From: Myxococcus sp. RHSTA-1-4 | GTDB taxonomy: Bacteria; Myxococcota; Myxococcia; Myxococcales; Myxococcaceae | DNA: 64,000 nt | Direction of reading: 5' to 3' | Assembly: GCF_020037125.1 (NCBI RefSeq) | Contig: NZ_JAIQDG010000041.1 | Coordinates: 40,437-104,436 of the forward strand | Shown: positions 1 through 9,054 of the stretch, piece by piece | Layout: each line of letters opens with the position of its first letter | Numbering within the stretch: the stretch's first letter is position 1 | Position numbers and translations under genes: made by a program | The notes under the pieces: generated by a model | What the model saw: only the letters and a program-made list of their open reading frames with translations | Databases searched by the model: none | What the model was told of the DNA's origin: nothing

Positions 1-264
1 CGAGCACTGGGCGGCCATCTGGCCCCGCATCACCTCCGGCGTGACGTCCAGGGCCTTGCGGCCGAAGCCCTCGCGGTCCTCATACGAGGGGTGCGCTCCG
101 GCGCGGGTGCCATGGCGCGAGCAGGCTTCCAGCGCGCGGCGCATGGACGCGTCGTCCCCCGCGTGGCCACCGCAGGCGATGTTGGCCACGTGGGCGAGCG
201 TGTAGAGCTGCTCGTCCTCCTCGGGGAGCTCGCCCAGGTCGATGTTGAGGAGGCACTCCGTCAT
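1..264 (-). CDS. pxpA: 5-oxoprolinase subunit A (LamB/YcsF family), 3' part outside window
   Basis: The 88 visible N-terminal codons read from the ATG at 264 and stay open to the left edge, so the rest of the gene lies outside. The peptide carries LamB/YcsF landmarks: NIDLGE at residues 7-12, ANIACGGHAGD at 27-37, and AHPSYEDREGFGRK at 57-70. PxpA works with PxpB and PxpC in ATP-dependent opening of 5-oxoproline to glutamate, in the cytoplasm; family members are about 250 aa. Subunits B and C are not in the window. The family call is firm; the specific pathway role is inferred from the family. Confidence 0.85.
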   Translation of the reverse strand, partial: MTECLLNIDLGELPEEDEQLYTLAHVANIACGGHAGDDASMRRALEACSRHGTRAGAHPSYEDREGFGRKALDVTPEVMRGQMAAQCS

Positions 265-372
265 GGGGCCCACCCTATGCGAGCCGGGGCCCCGGGTGCA
301 GCTCGGACTCCCTGGGGGGACCCTTCAAGCGTGGAGTCCTCCCCCTGGCCGCGCGGCCGGCCCGCCGCCGCG

Positions 373-921
373 TCAGGCGCGGCGCTCGAGCTCGGCGAGC
401 TCCTCGTCCAGCCAGCACTCGTACCAGTCGAGGAAGCCATACAGCCGGCCCGTCGTCACGTCGGACCAGGGGAAGTGCGAGTCGCCGGTGTGCCAGACAC
501 CGCCACTCAGCTCTCCGCGCACGAGCAGCCAGTCCTCCTCACCGCAGCCGTGCTCGCACAGCCAGAGCGCGGCGGGCGGCGGGCCCTCATAGGGCGGCGC
601 GAGGAAGTTGCCCTCCTCGTCGATGGGCTCCCTCGCGCGCGTTTCGGCCTGGGCTCTGGAGAGGGGAAAGGTGCCCCCGCTCGGCGCGGCGTCCTCCGTC
701 AATGGCCGCAACCCGTAGGCGGGGCCCGCACCGCCATTGCCCAGCTCCTGGAGGAAGGCCCGGTACTCCTCTGGCAGTGGAGTCTCGTGGCGCGCTTCCC
801 ACCGCCGCAGCTCCGCGTCTGACAGGCGTGGACCCAGCTCGTAGCGATGGCGATTGGCGCCATGCACCTTCAGCGTGGTGTCCCGCTGCCGCAGCAGCTC
901 CAGCTTTCGCTCCACCTGCAT
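373..921 (-). CDS. SMI1/KNR4 family protein
   Basis: This 182-aa soluble protein has the SMI1/KNR4 (SUKH) signature near residues 34-62: LSDAELRRWEARHETPLPEE followed by YRAFLQELGNGGAGPAYGL. The fold usually continues to about residue 150, and here the chain continues with Trp/Tyr-rich C-terminal sequence. Bacterial SUKH proteins often act as immunity proteins to contact-dependent or polymorphic toxins, but many are stand-alone. No toxin gene sits beside this one, so its partner is unknown. Start is the ATG at 921. A 13-bp inverted repeat lies about 93 bp upstream. Confidence 0.75.
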   Translation of the reverse strand: MQVERKLELLRQRDTTLKVHGANRHRYELGPRLSDAELRRWEARHETPLPEEYRAFLQELGNGGAGPAYGLRPLTEDAAPSGGTFPLSRAQAETRAREPIDEEGNFLAPPYEGPPPAALWLCEHGCGEEDWLLVRGELSGGVWHTGDSHFPWSDVTTGRLYGFLDWYECWLDEELAELERRA

Positions 922-1013
922 GAGGCGGGCGCTCCATGTGCTTCCGGTGGCCAGAGGAACTCCGACGAAGGGTTGGCGGCGAAGCCACCAGGGGCCGGGG
1001 AATGGAAGTCACA

Positions 1014-1057
1014 CGTGCCACTCCGGGGCAGGGGCCGGTTAGCACCGGAGTGGCACG
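1014..1057. other. 13-bp perfect inverted repeat (hairpin)
   Basis: CGTGCCACTCCGG at 1014-1026 is repeated inverted at 1045-1057, with an 18-base loop. It lies in the 281-bp gap between the SMI1-type gene (start 921) and the cytochrome c gene (stop 1203), both on the minus strand. It could terminate the cytochrome transcript or act as a control element of the SMI1-type gene. No T-run follows on the minus strand, so a classical intrinsic terminator is not certain. I see nothing else in this gap. Confidence 0.6.
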
Positions 1058-1202
1058 CGCCTCGAGGGTGGAACCAAGAACCACCCCCGAGGAACTTCCA
1101 ATCGGAATACGGCGAGAGGGGGTTTTCCTGGCAATTTCGTCTGTCACTTCCCACCCGCCCGGGGGGGAGCGCACCTGCCTGGCCCAGGAGGGCGCGGCGG
1201 GC

Positions 1203-2774
1203 TCAGCGGGAGGGGGAAGGCAGCGAGGCGGGGCCGCCCGCCTTCACCCAGCGCACCAGGGCCCGCGCGGTCGGCTCGTCAATCAGCTCCGCGTAGGTGG
1301 GCATGGGGGTGCCCGGGAGGAACTGTTCAGGGTTGCGCACCCAGCGCACCAGCTCCGCCTCACTCCGGTCCGCCACCCGCGCGAGCCGGTCCTGGTAGCG
1401 GGCGCCGGGGCCATGGCAGCTCGCGCAGCCGAGCTGCACGAAGAGCTTCGGTGCATCCACCTTCGGCGTGGTGGGGCGCGGCTTCCGTGTGGGCGCACGG
1501 GGTGTGGGGGTCGCCGCCGAGCCGCGAGTCCCCGCTTGCGAATCGGCCGGGGGCACGGCGCCCCCCGCCCCCGCGGACGTGGAACCCGGTGCGCCACCAT
1601 TGGCTGCCGGCGCCCCGGCGCCGTCCGTCCGAGGACTCGCCGCTTGCGTGGAGCCCTCCATCCGGGGCCCTGCGTTCGATGCGGAGCCCTCGGGTGTCCC
1701 GGAGCCGTGGGAGGCGGAGGCATCCCGCGGGCTCAGGCTCGCGGCCTCTGCGACGGCAGCCGCGGTGGCCGGGTCGACGTTGGCCTCGTCATGGGGCGTG
1801 CTCTCCACTCCCGCCGCCGCCACCCAGGAGGGACGCACGGAGGTGGCGGTGAGCCGGGGCCGCGCCCCTTCTACCTCGTTGTCCCGCGCGGGCACGGAGC
1901 GCAGGTAGTCATAGAGGGCCTGCGCCTCCACCGCGTCCATGCCCCGGAAGCGTGGCATGGGCGAGCGCAGCACGGAGCCATCCGGAGCGATGCCGTCGCG
2001 CACCGCGCGGGTGAAGTCCTCCAGCGTCCAGTGGGCGAGGCCCGTCTCATGGAAGGTGATGTTGCTGGAGTGGACCTTGCGCCCCTCCGGGTCCACGAAG
2101 GCCATGCCTCCGGCGAAGACGTCGTCACCCTCCGTCTTGCGCGGGCTGAAGCCGTCGGTGTGGCAGGACGCGCAGTCGTACACGTCATGCGCCATGTAGC
2201 GGCCGTACTCCCGCGTCGCGGCCCTGGGCGGCACGGGGATGCCCGCAGCGGGGCGCTCCACCGGTTCGTTGCCGGTGATGACGCGGAAGCCCAGGCCGCC
2301 GATGAAGCTGAACTCCGAGCGCGGCACCGGCCGCGCGTCCGGCGTGAAGAGCGGATGCCCGGAGCGCATGAACCCCAGCACCGCCGCCAGGTCCGCGTCG
2401 CCCATGCCGTAACTCGGCATCACCATCAGCCGCCCGTCCCGGCTCACCGCGTAGCGGATGGCGCGTGCCAGCTCCTCGTCCGTCGCGGAGCCGATGCCGG
2501 CCGTGGGGTGCGAGGTGAGGTTGGCCGCATGGAAGCGGCCCATGTACGAGGGCAGCTCACGCAGCGGCGCGCCGGACACCGTCTCCGCGTCCCCGCCGCG
2601 GTGGCAGGCCTCGCAGCTCGCGTGGAAGATGGTGGCCCCGCGCGCCAGCGCCGCCGGGGACATGTCCGCGCGGATGGGAGGGTAGGGCGCATGGACGGTG
2701 CCGGCGCAGCCCGCCAGCAGCGCCGTCCCCGCCAGCAGCGAGTTCCTCACGGCTCCCAGGATGTCGCGGCGCAT
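1203..2774 (-). CDS. tri-haem c-type cytochrome lipoprotein
   Basis: The 523-aa product starts at the ATG at 2774, chosen because it opens a lipoprotein signal ending LLAGC at Cys23; the frame stays open upstream but lacks signal character. Three CXXCH haem c sites are visible: CEACH at residues 54-58, CASCH near 200, and CASCH near 448. Domains 1 and 2 are joined closely, while domain 3 follows a Pro/Ala/Ser/Gly-rich linker of roughly 110 residues. It is expected to be membrane-anchored in the periplasm and to shuttle electrons for a dehydrogenase or terminal oxidase. No partner enzyme is adjacent, so its electron donor is unknown. Confidence 0.85.
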   Translation of the reverse strand: MRRDILGAVRNSLLAGTALLAGCAGTVHAPYPPIRADMSPAALARGATIFHASCEACHRGGDAETVSGAPLRELPSYMGRFHAANLTSHPTAGIGSATDEELARAIRYAVSRDGRLMVMPSYGMGDADLAAVLGFMRSGHPLFTPDARPVPRSEFSFIGGLGFRVITGNEPVERPAAGIPVPPRAATREYGRYMAHDVYDCASCHTDGFSPRKTEGDDVFAGGMAFVDPEGRKVHSSNITFHETGLAHWTLEDFTRAVRDGIAPDGSVLRSPMPRFRGMDAVEAQALYDYLRSVPARDNEVEGARPRLTATSVRPSWVAAAGVESTPHDEANVDPATAAAVAEAASLSPRDASASHGSGTPEGSASNAGPRMEGSTQAASPRTDGAGAPAANGGAPGSTSAGAGGAVPPADSQAGTRGSAATPTPRAPTRKPRPTTPKVDAPKLFVQLGCASCHGPGARYQDRLARVADRSEAELVRWVRNPEQFLPGTPMPTYAELIDEPTARALVRWVKAGGPASLPSPSR

Positions 2775-2911
2775 GTGGTGCCCTCTCTTCCCAGGGCCCG
2801 ACGCATACCGCATCCGCCCGCCGCGCGGGAGGAGGGGGGGCGAGCCGCCCCGGGAAGGCCGCCGCAAGACAGGGACCCGCCACGGCCCGGCCCGCGGGTA
2901 CACTCGCGCGC

Positions 2912-4048
2912 ATGACGCGCTCGCTCGAGTCCTACCGTGCCCTCTTCCCCGTGCTCCAGGAGCAGCTCTACCTCAACCACGCCGGCGTGGCCCCCACCAG
3001 CCTGCGCGCGGCCGAGGCCGTGCGGGGATGGATGGACGACCTCGTCTACCACGGCCTCAAGCACGAGCGCGGCTGGGAGGCGCACTGCGAGCGGGTGCGC
3101 GCGCTGGCCGCCCGGCTCGTCAACGCCGAGCCCGGCGAGGTGGCCTTCGTGCGCAACACCAGCCACGGCCTCGGCCTGGTCGCCGAGGGGCTGGACTGGA
3201 AGCCCGGGGACGAGGTGGCCGTGGCCGCCTCGCTGGAGTACCCCTCCAACGTCTACCCGTGGCTGCACCTGAAGGACCGCGGCGTGGGGGTGCGCGAAAT
3301 CGAGGCGCCCTCGGGCGGCGTCACCCCGGAGGCGGTGGCCGCGGCCCTCACCCCGCGCACGCGGCTGGTGGCCCTGTCCTCCGTGCAGTTCGCCACCGGC
3401 TACCGCACGGACCTGGACGCCATCGGCGCCCTGTGCGAGCGCGCGGGCGTCCTCTTCTGTGTGGACGGCATCCAGAGCATCGGCTGCGTCCCCGTGGACG
3501 TGAAGAAGAGCCGCATCCATTTCCTCAGCGCGGACAGCCACAAGTGGATGCTCGGCATCGCGGGCATCGGCTTCCTCTACGTGGCGAAGGACGTGCTGCC
3601 CCGGGTGCGCCCGGTGCTGGTGGGCTGGCGCAGCACCACCGACGCGTGGAACTTCAACCGCAGCCACTTCGAGCTGCGCCCGGACGCGAGCAAGTTCGAG
3701 GAGGGCAGCGCCGCGTATACCGGCATCTACGCGCTGGGCGCCGCGCTGGAGCTCCTGGAGGAGGTGGGCCTGGACGCCATCGAGGCGCGCATCCGCGGGC
3801 TGCTCGCCCGGCTGGAGGAGGGACTGCGCGGGCTGGGCTGTGACGTGGGGCCCGCGCCGGAGCACCGCGCGGGCATCCTCACCTTCCTGCCGCCCCGGGG
3901 AGAGGCGCGCGCGCTCAGCACGTGGCTCGCCGAGCGCGATGTCGCCCACTCCCTGCGCCGGGGCCGCATCCGCCTGTCACCCCACTTCTACAACCTGCCC
4001 GAGGAGATGGACCGGCTGGTGGAGCTGGTGCGGACGTACCCGGGCTGA
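2912..4048 (+). CDS. aminotransferase class V-fold PLP enzyme
   Basis: This 378-aa protein has the class V (cysteine desulfurase/isopenicillin epimerase-like) fold. SADSHKWMLG places the PLP-binding lysine at residue 211, VDGIQSIG supplies the cofactor Asp, and NTSHGLGLVAEG is the phosphate-binding region. Class V enzymes carry out desulfuration, epimerisation or transamination; which one cannot be told here. The nearby cysK-cysE pair makes a sulfur-related role tempting but only by proximity. The gene is divergent from the cytochrome c gene (137 bp between starts) and its stop is 3 bp from the cysK stop. Confidence 0.85.
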   Translation: MTRSLESYRALFPVLQEQLYLNHAGVAPTSLRAAEAVRGWMDDLVYHGLKHERGWEAHCERVRALAARLVNAEPGEVAFVRNTSHGLGLVAEGLDWKPGDEVAVAASLEYPSNVYPWLHLKDRGVGVREIEAPSGGVTPEAVAAALTPRTRLVALSSVQFATGYRTDLDAIGALCERAGVLFCVDGIQSIGCVPVDVKKSRIHFLSADSHKWMLGIAGIGFLYVAKDVLPRVRPVLVGWRSTTDAWNFNRSHFELRPDASKFEEGSAAYTGIYALGAALELLEEVGLDAIEARIRGLLARLEEGLRGLGCDVGPAPEHRAGILTFLPPRGEARALSTWLAERDVAHSLRRGRIRLSPHFYNLPEEMDRLVELVRTYPG

Positions 4049-4051
4049 GGC

Positions 4052-4975
<924 letters not shown>

Positions 4976-5021
4976 GTCTTGGGCCTCGTCGGGTGGGGGC
5001 TGTACGTGAGGGTGCGGCGGT

Positions 5022-5867
5022 TCAGATGTGGAACTCGATGGCGTCGAGCGTGCCGTCCGCGCCGCGCGGGCGCACCTCGCTGCGGCGGGTGACGACGGAC
5101 TGCGGGGGGACGCTCTGCGTGAGCCAGGCGTTGCCGGCGATGATGCTGCCCCGGCCCACCACCGTCTCGCCGCCGAGGATGGTGGCGTTGGCGTACACCA
5201 CCACGTCATCCTCGATGGTGGGGTGGCGCTTCTTGTCGGCCAGGGCCTTCTCCACCATGAGGGCGCCCAGGGTGACGCCCTGGTAGAGCTTCACATTCTC
5301 ACCGATGAGCGTCGTCTCGCCGATGACGACGCCGGTGCCATGGTCGATGACGAAGCGCCGGCCGATGGTGGCACCCGGGTGGATGTCCACGCCGGTGCGC
5401 TGGTGGGCGAACTCGGTGAGCAGGCGCGGCAGCAGCGGGAAGCCGAGGCCGTGCAGGGTGTTGGCCACGCGGTAGATGGCGATGGCGTAGAAGCCCGGGT
5501 AGGTGAGGATGACCTCGTCCACGGTGCGGGCGGCGGGGTCGGCCTCGAAGATGGCCTGGGCGTCCTGCCGGAGCCAGTCATAGAGGCCCGGCAGGCGCTC
5601 CATGAAGCGCGAGGGCAGGGCGGGGTTGATGTCGGGGTAGAGCGGGGCCAGCGTCTCGCGAATCCGGTGGAGGCTGGCCTCCACGGTGGTGACGTCGCGG
5701 CGGACGGCGGCGGCCGTACACTCCAGGCGCTCGGAGAAGTGTGGGAAGAGCAGGCCGAGGACCTGCCCGATGAACTCGGGCGCCGCGCGGCGCACGTCTG
5801 GAGGGAAGCAGTGGCGCTGGCGGGCTTCGAGGAGGGCCGCGACCAGCCTGGGGTTGAAATCGTCCAT
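5022..5867 (-). CDS. cysE: serine O-acetyltransferase
   Basis: The 281-aa product transfers acetyl from acetyl-CoA to serine, making the CysK substrate. The C-terminal half is a left-handed beta-helix of hexapeptide repeats: DIHPGATIG at about residue 161, DHGTGVVIGE at about 175, then VKLYQGVTLG and a gated loop with KKRHP. The N-terminal 120 residues are helical, as in the long SAT forms. I chose the ATG at 5867 because GGAG sits 6 bases before it; an in-frame ATG at 5879 would add four residues. The gene leads the cysE-cysK operon. Confidence 0.93.
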   Translation of the reverse strand: MDDFNPRLVAALLEARQRHCFPPDVRRAAPEFIGQVLGLLFPHFSERLECTAAAVRRDVTTVEASLHRIRETLAPLYPDINPALPSRFMERLPGLYDWLRQDAQAIFEADPAARTVDEVILTYPGFYAIAIYRVANTLHGLGFPLLPRLLTEFAHQRTGVDIHPGATIGRRFVIDHGTGVVIGETTLIGENVKLYQGVTLGALMVEKALADKKRHPTIEDDVVVYANATILGGETVVGRGSIIAGNAWLTQSVPPQSVVTRRSEVRPRGADGTLDAIEFHI

Positions 5868-6219
5868 GAGCCGCTCCATTTAATGCGGCGCGTGGTGGCG
5901 CCGCACGACCTCTGTCTCTCTTCATGTCCGGGGCGCGCGGCGAACGCCCGGAAGATGTGGGCCAGGGGACAGCGGGAAGGGCCTGGCGGGGGCGCGGGCG
6001 GGCTGCTCCGCCGGGGGCCGGGCGGGCGGGGCGCCCGGGGTGGCGGGGACGGGTGGGCCGGATGACCCGGGGGGATGCCTCAAGGGCGCGGCATCCACCG
6101 GGTTGCCAGGGCGTGGAGGCGGTGCCGCGTGGCCGGAGGAGGCGCCGGTACCGCGCGGGTTGGGGCTCCCAGCATGCTCGTGCTTGCCGCGAGCCGGGTG
6201 ACGGCGGGACGATGGCCGC
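5868..6219. other. 352-bp divergent intergenic region
   Basis: This gap lies between cysE (minus) and the acyl-CoA ligase gene (plus) and must hold both promoters. It is extremely GC-rich, with G/C runs around 5980-6060. I see no palindrome, riboswitch-like structure or small gene that I can support. Confidence 0.4.
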
Positions 6220-7869
6220 ATGACCCACGCCTCGGTTCCTTCCTACGTCCACGGCACCAGCACCACCCCGCTGCTCGGGGAGACGATTGGCCAGAACCTG
6301 CGCCGCACCGTCGAGCTCCACGGCGCCCGGGAGGCGCTGGTGGTCGCCTCGCAGGGGTACCGGGCCACGTACCGGCAGCTCTGGGACACCACCACGCAGG
6401 TGGCGCTGGGCCTGCTGGCGCTGGGTGTGGAGAAGGGGGACCGGGTGGGCATCTGGTCCCCGAACCGCTTCGAGTGGGTGGTGGCCCAGTACGCCACCGC
6501 GCGCATCGGCGCCATCCTCGTCAACCTCAACCCGGCCTACCGCACCTCGGAGCTGGAGTACGCGCTCATCCAGTCCGGCGTCAGCGTGCTGCTGTTCTCC
6601 CGGGGCTTCCGGCAGACGGACTACCGGGCCATGGTCGAGGAGGTCCGCCCGCGCTGCCCCGGCCTGCGGGTGACGCTGGTGCTGGATGATGACTGGCAGC
6701 TCCTGCTCTCCAACGCGAAGCACGTCAGCGAGCGCACGCTGGCGGACCGCGAGGCGTCGCTCCAGTTCGATGACCCCATCAACATCCAGTACACGTCCGG
6801 CACCACGGGCTTCCCGAAGGGGGCCACGCTGTCGCACCACAACGTGCTGAACAACGGGTTCTTCATCGGCGAGGCGCTGCGCTACGGGCCGGAGGACCGC
6901 GTCTGCATCCCGGTGCCCTTCTACCACTGCTTCGGCATGGTGATTGGCAACCTGGCCTGCACGTCCCACGGGGCCACCATGGTGATTCCGGGCGAGGCGT
7001 TCGACGCGCTGGCCGTGCTGCAGACGGTGCAGGCGGAGCGCTGCACGTCGCTGTACGGCGTGCCCACCATGTTCATCGCGGAGCTGGACCACCCGCGCTT
7101 CGGCGAGTTCGACCTGAAGTCGCTGCGCACGGGTGTCATGGCGGGCTCGCCGTGTCCGGTGGAGGTGATGAAGCAGGTGCAGTCGCGGATGAACATGCGC
7201 GAGGTGACCATCTGCTACGGGATGACGGAGACGTCGCCGGTGTCCACGCAGAGCGCGCTGGATGACCCGCTGGACAAGCGCGTGTCCACGGTGGGGCGCG
7301 TGCACCCGCACCTGGAGGTGAAGATTGTGGACCCGGAGACGGGGGCGGTGGTGCCCCGGGGGACGCCGGGCGAGCTGTGCACGCGCGGGTACAGCGTGAT
7401 GCTGGGGTACTGGGAGAACCCGCAGGCCACCGCGGCGGCGGTGGACAAGGCGGGGTGGATGCACACCGGCGACCTGGCGACGATGGACGCGGACGGCTAC
7501 GTGAAGATTGTCGGCCGCATCAAGGACATGATCATCCGCGGTGGGGAGAACATCTACCCGCGCGAGGTGGAGGAGTTCCTGCACACGCACCCGGGCGTGA
7601 GCGAGGCGCAGGTCATCGGCGTGCCGAGCAAGAAGTACGGCGAGGAGGTGATGGCCTGGGTGAAGCCGAAGCCGGGTGTGACGCTCACGGCGGAGGAGCT
7701 GACGAAACACTGCACGGGCCGCATCTCGACGTACAAGGTGCCGCGCTACTGGAAGTTCGTGGACGCATTCCCGATGACGGTGACGGGCAAGGTGCAGAAG
7801 TTCCGGATGCGCGAGGTGTCCGTCATGGAGCTGGGGCTGGAGGACGCGGCGGCCATCAAGACGGCGTGA
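6220..7869 (+). CDS. AMP-binding acyl-CoA synthetase
   Basis: This 549-aa cytoplasmic ligase activates a carboxylic acid with ATP and joins it to CoA. The P-loop-like motif YTSGTTGFPKGATLSHHN begins near residue 191, YGMTETSP is motif A5, GYWENPQAT precedes the hinge, and GRIKDMIIRGGENIYP near residue 431 is the flexible hinge typical of fatty-acyl-CoA synthetases. A C-terminal Lys in TVTGKVQKF completes the site. The length and motifs fit medium- or long-chain FadD-like enzymes. No beta-oxidation genes are adjacent, so the substrate is not defined. Confidence 0.9.
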   Translation: MTHASVPSYVHGTSTTPLLGETIGQNLRRTVELHGAREALVVASQGYRATYRQLWDTTTQVALGLLALGVEKGDRVGIWSPNRFEWVVAQYATARIGAILVNLNPAYRTSELEYALIQSGVSVLLFSRGFRQTDYRAMVEEVRPRCPGLRVTLVLDDDWQLLLSNAKHVSERTLADREASLQFDDPINIQYTSGTTGFPKGATLSHHNVLNNGFFIGEALRYGPEDRVCIPVPFYHCFGMVIGNLACTSHGATMVIPGEAFDALAVLQTVQAERCTSLYGVPTMFIAELDHPRFGEFDLKSLRTGVMAGSPCPVEVMKQVQSRMNMREVTICYGMTETSPVSTQSALDDPLDKRVSTVGRVHPHLEVKIVDPETGAVVPRGTPGELCTRGYSVMLGYWENPQATAAAVDKAGWMHTGDLATMDADGYVKIVGRIKDMIIRGGENIYPREVEEFLHTHPGVSEAQVIGVPSKKYGEEVMAWVKPKPGVTLTAEELTKHCTGRISTYKVPRYWKFVDAFPMTVTGKVQKFRMREVSVMELGLEDAAAIKTA

Positions 7870-7978
7870 GGAGCTTTGGGAGGACGGGAGGTGCTCGCTC
7901 GGCTGCTTGATTGCTGCTCCGGCGACTCTCCCGGCTTCGTGGGCAGCCTTCCGGCGAGGCCAGTGCTAGATTGGGCTC

Positions 7979-8227
7979 ATGGCCTCCTCCGCGGACGACC
8001 TGCTGCCAGATGCACTTCAGCTCCCACCCGAGGAGAGGGCCCGTCTCGCGCACAAGCTGCTGCTCAGCCTCGAAGACGGAGACGCGAGAGCTGATGCTGA
8101 CGCCGAGTGGGCGGCGGAACTCGGGCGGCGTGCTCAGGAGGTGGTCTCCGGCAAGGTGAAGACCTACGACGCGCGCCAGGCCATCGAGGAAGTCAGGGCG
8201 CAGCTGCGGGTACGCCGCGGGGGCTGA
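7979..8227 (+). CDS. addiction-module antitoxin component
   Basis: The 82-aa acidic protein matches the 'putative addiction module component' family, small helical antitoxins. LQLPPEERARLAHKLLLSL at residues 13-31 is the signature, and EWAAELGRRAQEV followed by KVKTYDARQAIEEVRAQL is the toxin-wrapping C-terminal half. The stop at 8227 is 8 bp before the toxin start, an arrangement typical of RelBE/ParDE-type pairs. It is expected to neutralise the downstream toxin and probably repress the operon. Confidence 0.85.
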   Translation: MASSADDLLPDALQLPPEERARLAHKLLLSLEDGDARADADAEWAAELGRRAQEVVSGKVKTYDARQAIEEVRAQLRVRRGG

Positions 8228-8235
8228 GTCCACTC

Positions 8236-8559
8236 GTGCGCGCTGAGTTGCATGAGGAGGCGCGGCGGGGGCTCTCCGCCGCCGCCAGTTGGTACGAGGA
8301 GCGCACCCCAGGTCTTGGAGATGACTTCGCTGTCGAGGTGCTCCATGCACTCGACTCCATCGAGGACGCTCCCGAGACATGGCCTGCATGGCCTGGAGTG
8401 CGTCACGCTCCAACCATCCATCGCTTCCTGCTCTCCGACTTTCCCTTTGCGCTGCCCTATACCGTGCTGAAGGAGCGCAGCGTGGTCCTGGCCGTTGCCC
8501 ACGTGCGCCAACGCCCGGGCTATTGGCTCAAGCGCACGAAGGCCTTGCGTGCTCAGTAA
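8236..8559 (+). CDS. RelE/ParE-type toxin
   Basis: The 107-aa basic protein shows the ParE/RelE fold: an N-terminal helical pair (EEARRGLSAAASWYEERTPG), then strands with HRFLLSDFPFALPYTV and VLAVAHVRQRPGYW. This places it with mRNA interferases or gyrase poisons of the superfamily; which activity cannot be read from sequence. I chose the GTG at 8236, 8 bp after the antitoxin stop; the longer in-frame start would overlap the antitoxin completely. It forms a two-gene operon with the antitoxin. Confidence 0.85.
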   Translation: MRAELHEEARRGLSAAASWYEERTPGLGDDFAVEVLHALDSIEDAPETWPAWPGVRHAPTIHRFLLSDFPFALPYTVLKERSVVLAVAHVRQRPGYWLKRTKALRAQ

Positions 8560-8586
8560 GACAGCCGCGAGAGGTTGGAAGCCTCG

Positions 8587-9039
8587 TCAGGTCTGTCGGG
8601 TACGTGAGGTGGACTTCCGCGCCGGCTTCTTCGCGGCCTTCTTCACCGGGGCCGCATTCTTGCTCGCGGGAGCCTGCTTCGCCTGGGCCTTCTTCTTCGG
8701 CGCCTTCTTCGCCGCGGCCCGCTGTGCCGCGTCCACCGCGCGGCGCGCCCAGGGCAGCAGCGCGTAGGCGTCATCCGCCGCGTCCGCGGGCGGCGTCCAG
8801 TAGCCCATCTCCACCGTCTTGCCGCCGCCCTCATAGATGAAGGGCCGGCCCCCCGCTGCCTGGAATTCGGGCTTCGTGACGTCGTCCACCTTCAGGAAGA
8901 GCTGCCCGTCCGCGATGAGCCCGAACATCCGCCCACCGAAGTACAGGCCCCAGCCGCCGAACATCGACCGCGCCCGCACCGGCCCGAGCTTCTCCAGCAA
9001 CTCCACCGTGTATTCCACGAAGCTGTCCGTCCGGGCCAT
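8587..9039 (-). CDS. TfoX/Sxy N-terminal domain protein with Lys/Ala-rich tail
   Basis: Residues 1-100 form a TfoX N-terminal domain: RARSMFGGWGLYFGGRMFGL, then DGQLFLKVDD and YEGGGKTVEMGYW. In gammaproteobacteria TfoX/Sxy promotes competence gene expression, but stand-alone N-domain proteins in other phyla have no settled role. Residues 100-150 are a low-complexity tail rich in Lys, Ala and Pro, like histone H1 and other DNA-associated myxobacterial proteins. The gene starts 15 bp after a metal-dependent nuclease/phosphatase gene on the same strand, probably one transcript. Confidence 0.85.
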   Translation of the reverse strand: MARTDSFVEYTVELLEKLGPVRARSMFGGWGLYFGGRMFGLIADGQLFLKVDDVTKPEFQAAGGRPFIYEGGGKTVEMGYWTPPADAADDAYALLPWARRAVDAAQRAAAKKAPKKKAQAKQAPASKNAAPVKKAAKKPARKSTSRTRQT

Positions 9040-9054
9040 GGCTCCTCCTTCTCC

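Noticed and set aside
91..822. Long plus-strand reading frame of 243 codons
   Set aside because: It lies over the minus-strand pxpA and SMI1-type genes, both with family motifs, and has none of its own; it is a GC-rich shadow frame.
936..2915. 659-codon plus-strand frame over the cytochrome c gene
   Set aside because: Arg/His/Gly-rich shadow composition, opposite a gene with three CXXCH sites and a lipobox.
5578..7710. 710-codon minus-strand frame opposite the acyl-CoA ligase
   Set aside because: No motif, and the plus strand carries all AMP-binding motifs; it also crosses the cysE gene in the wrong frame.
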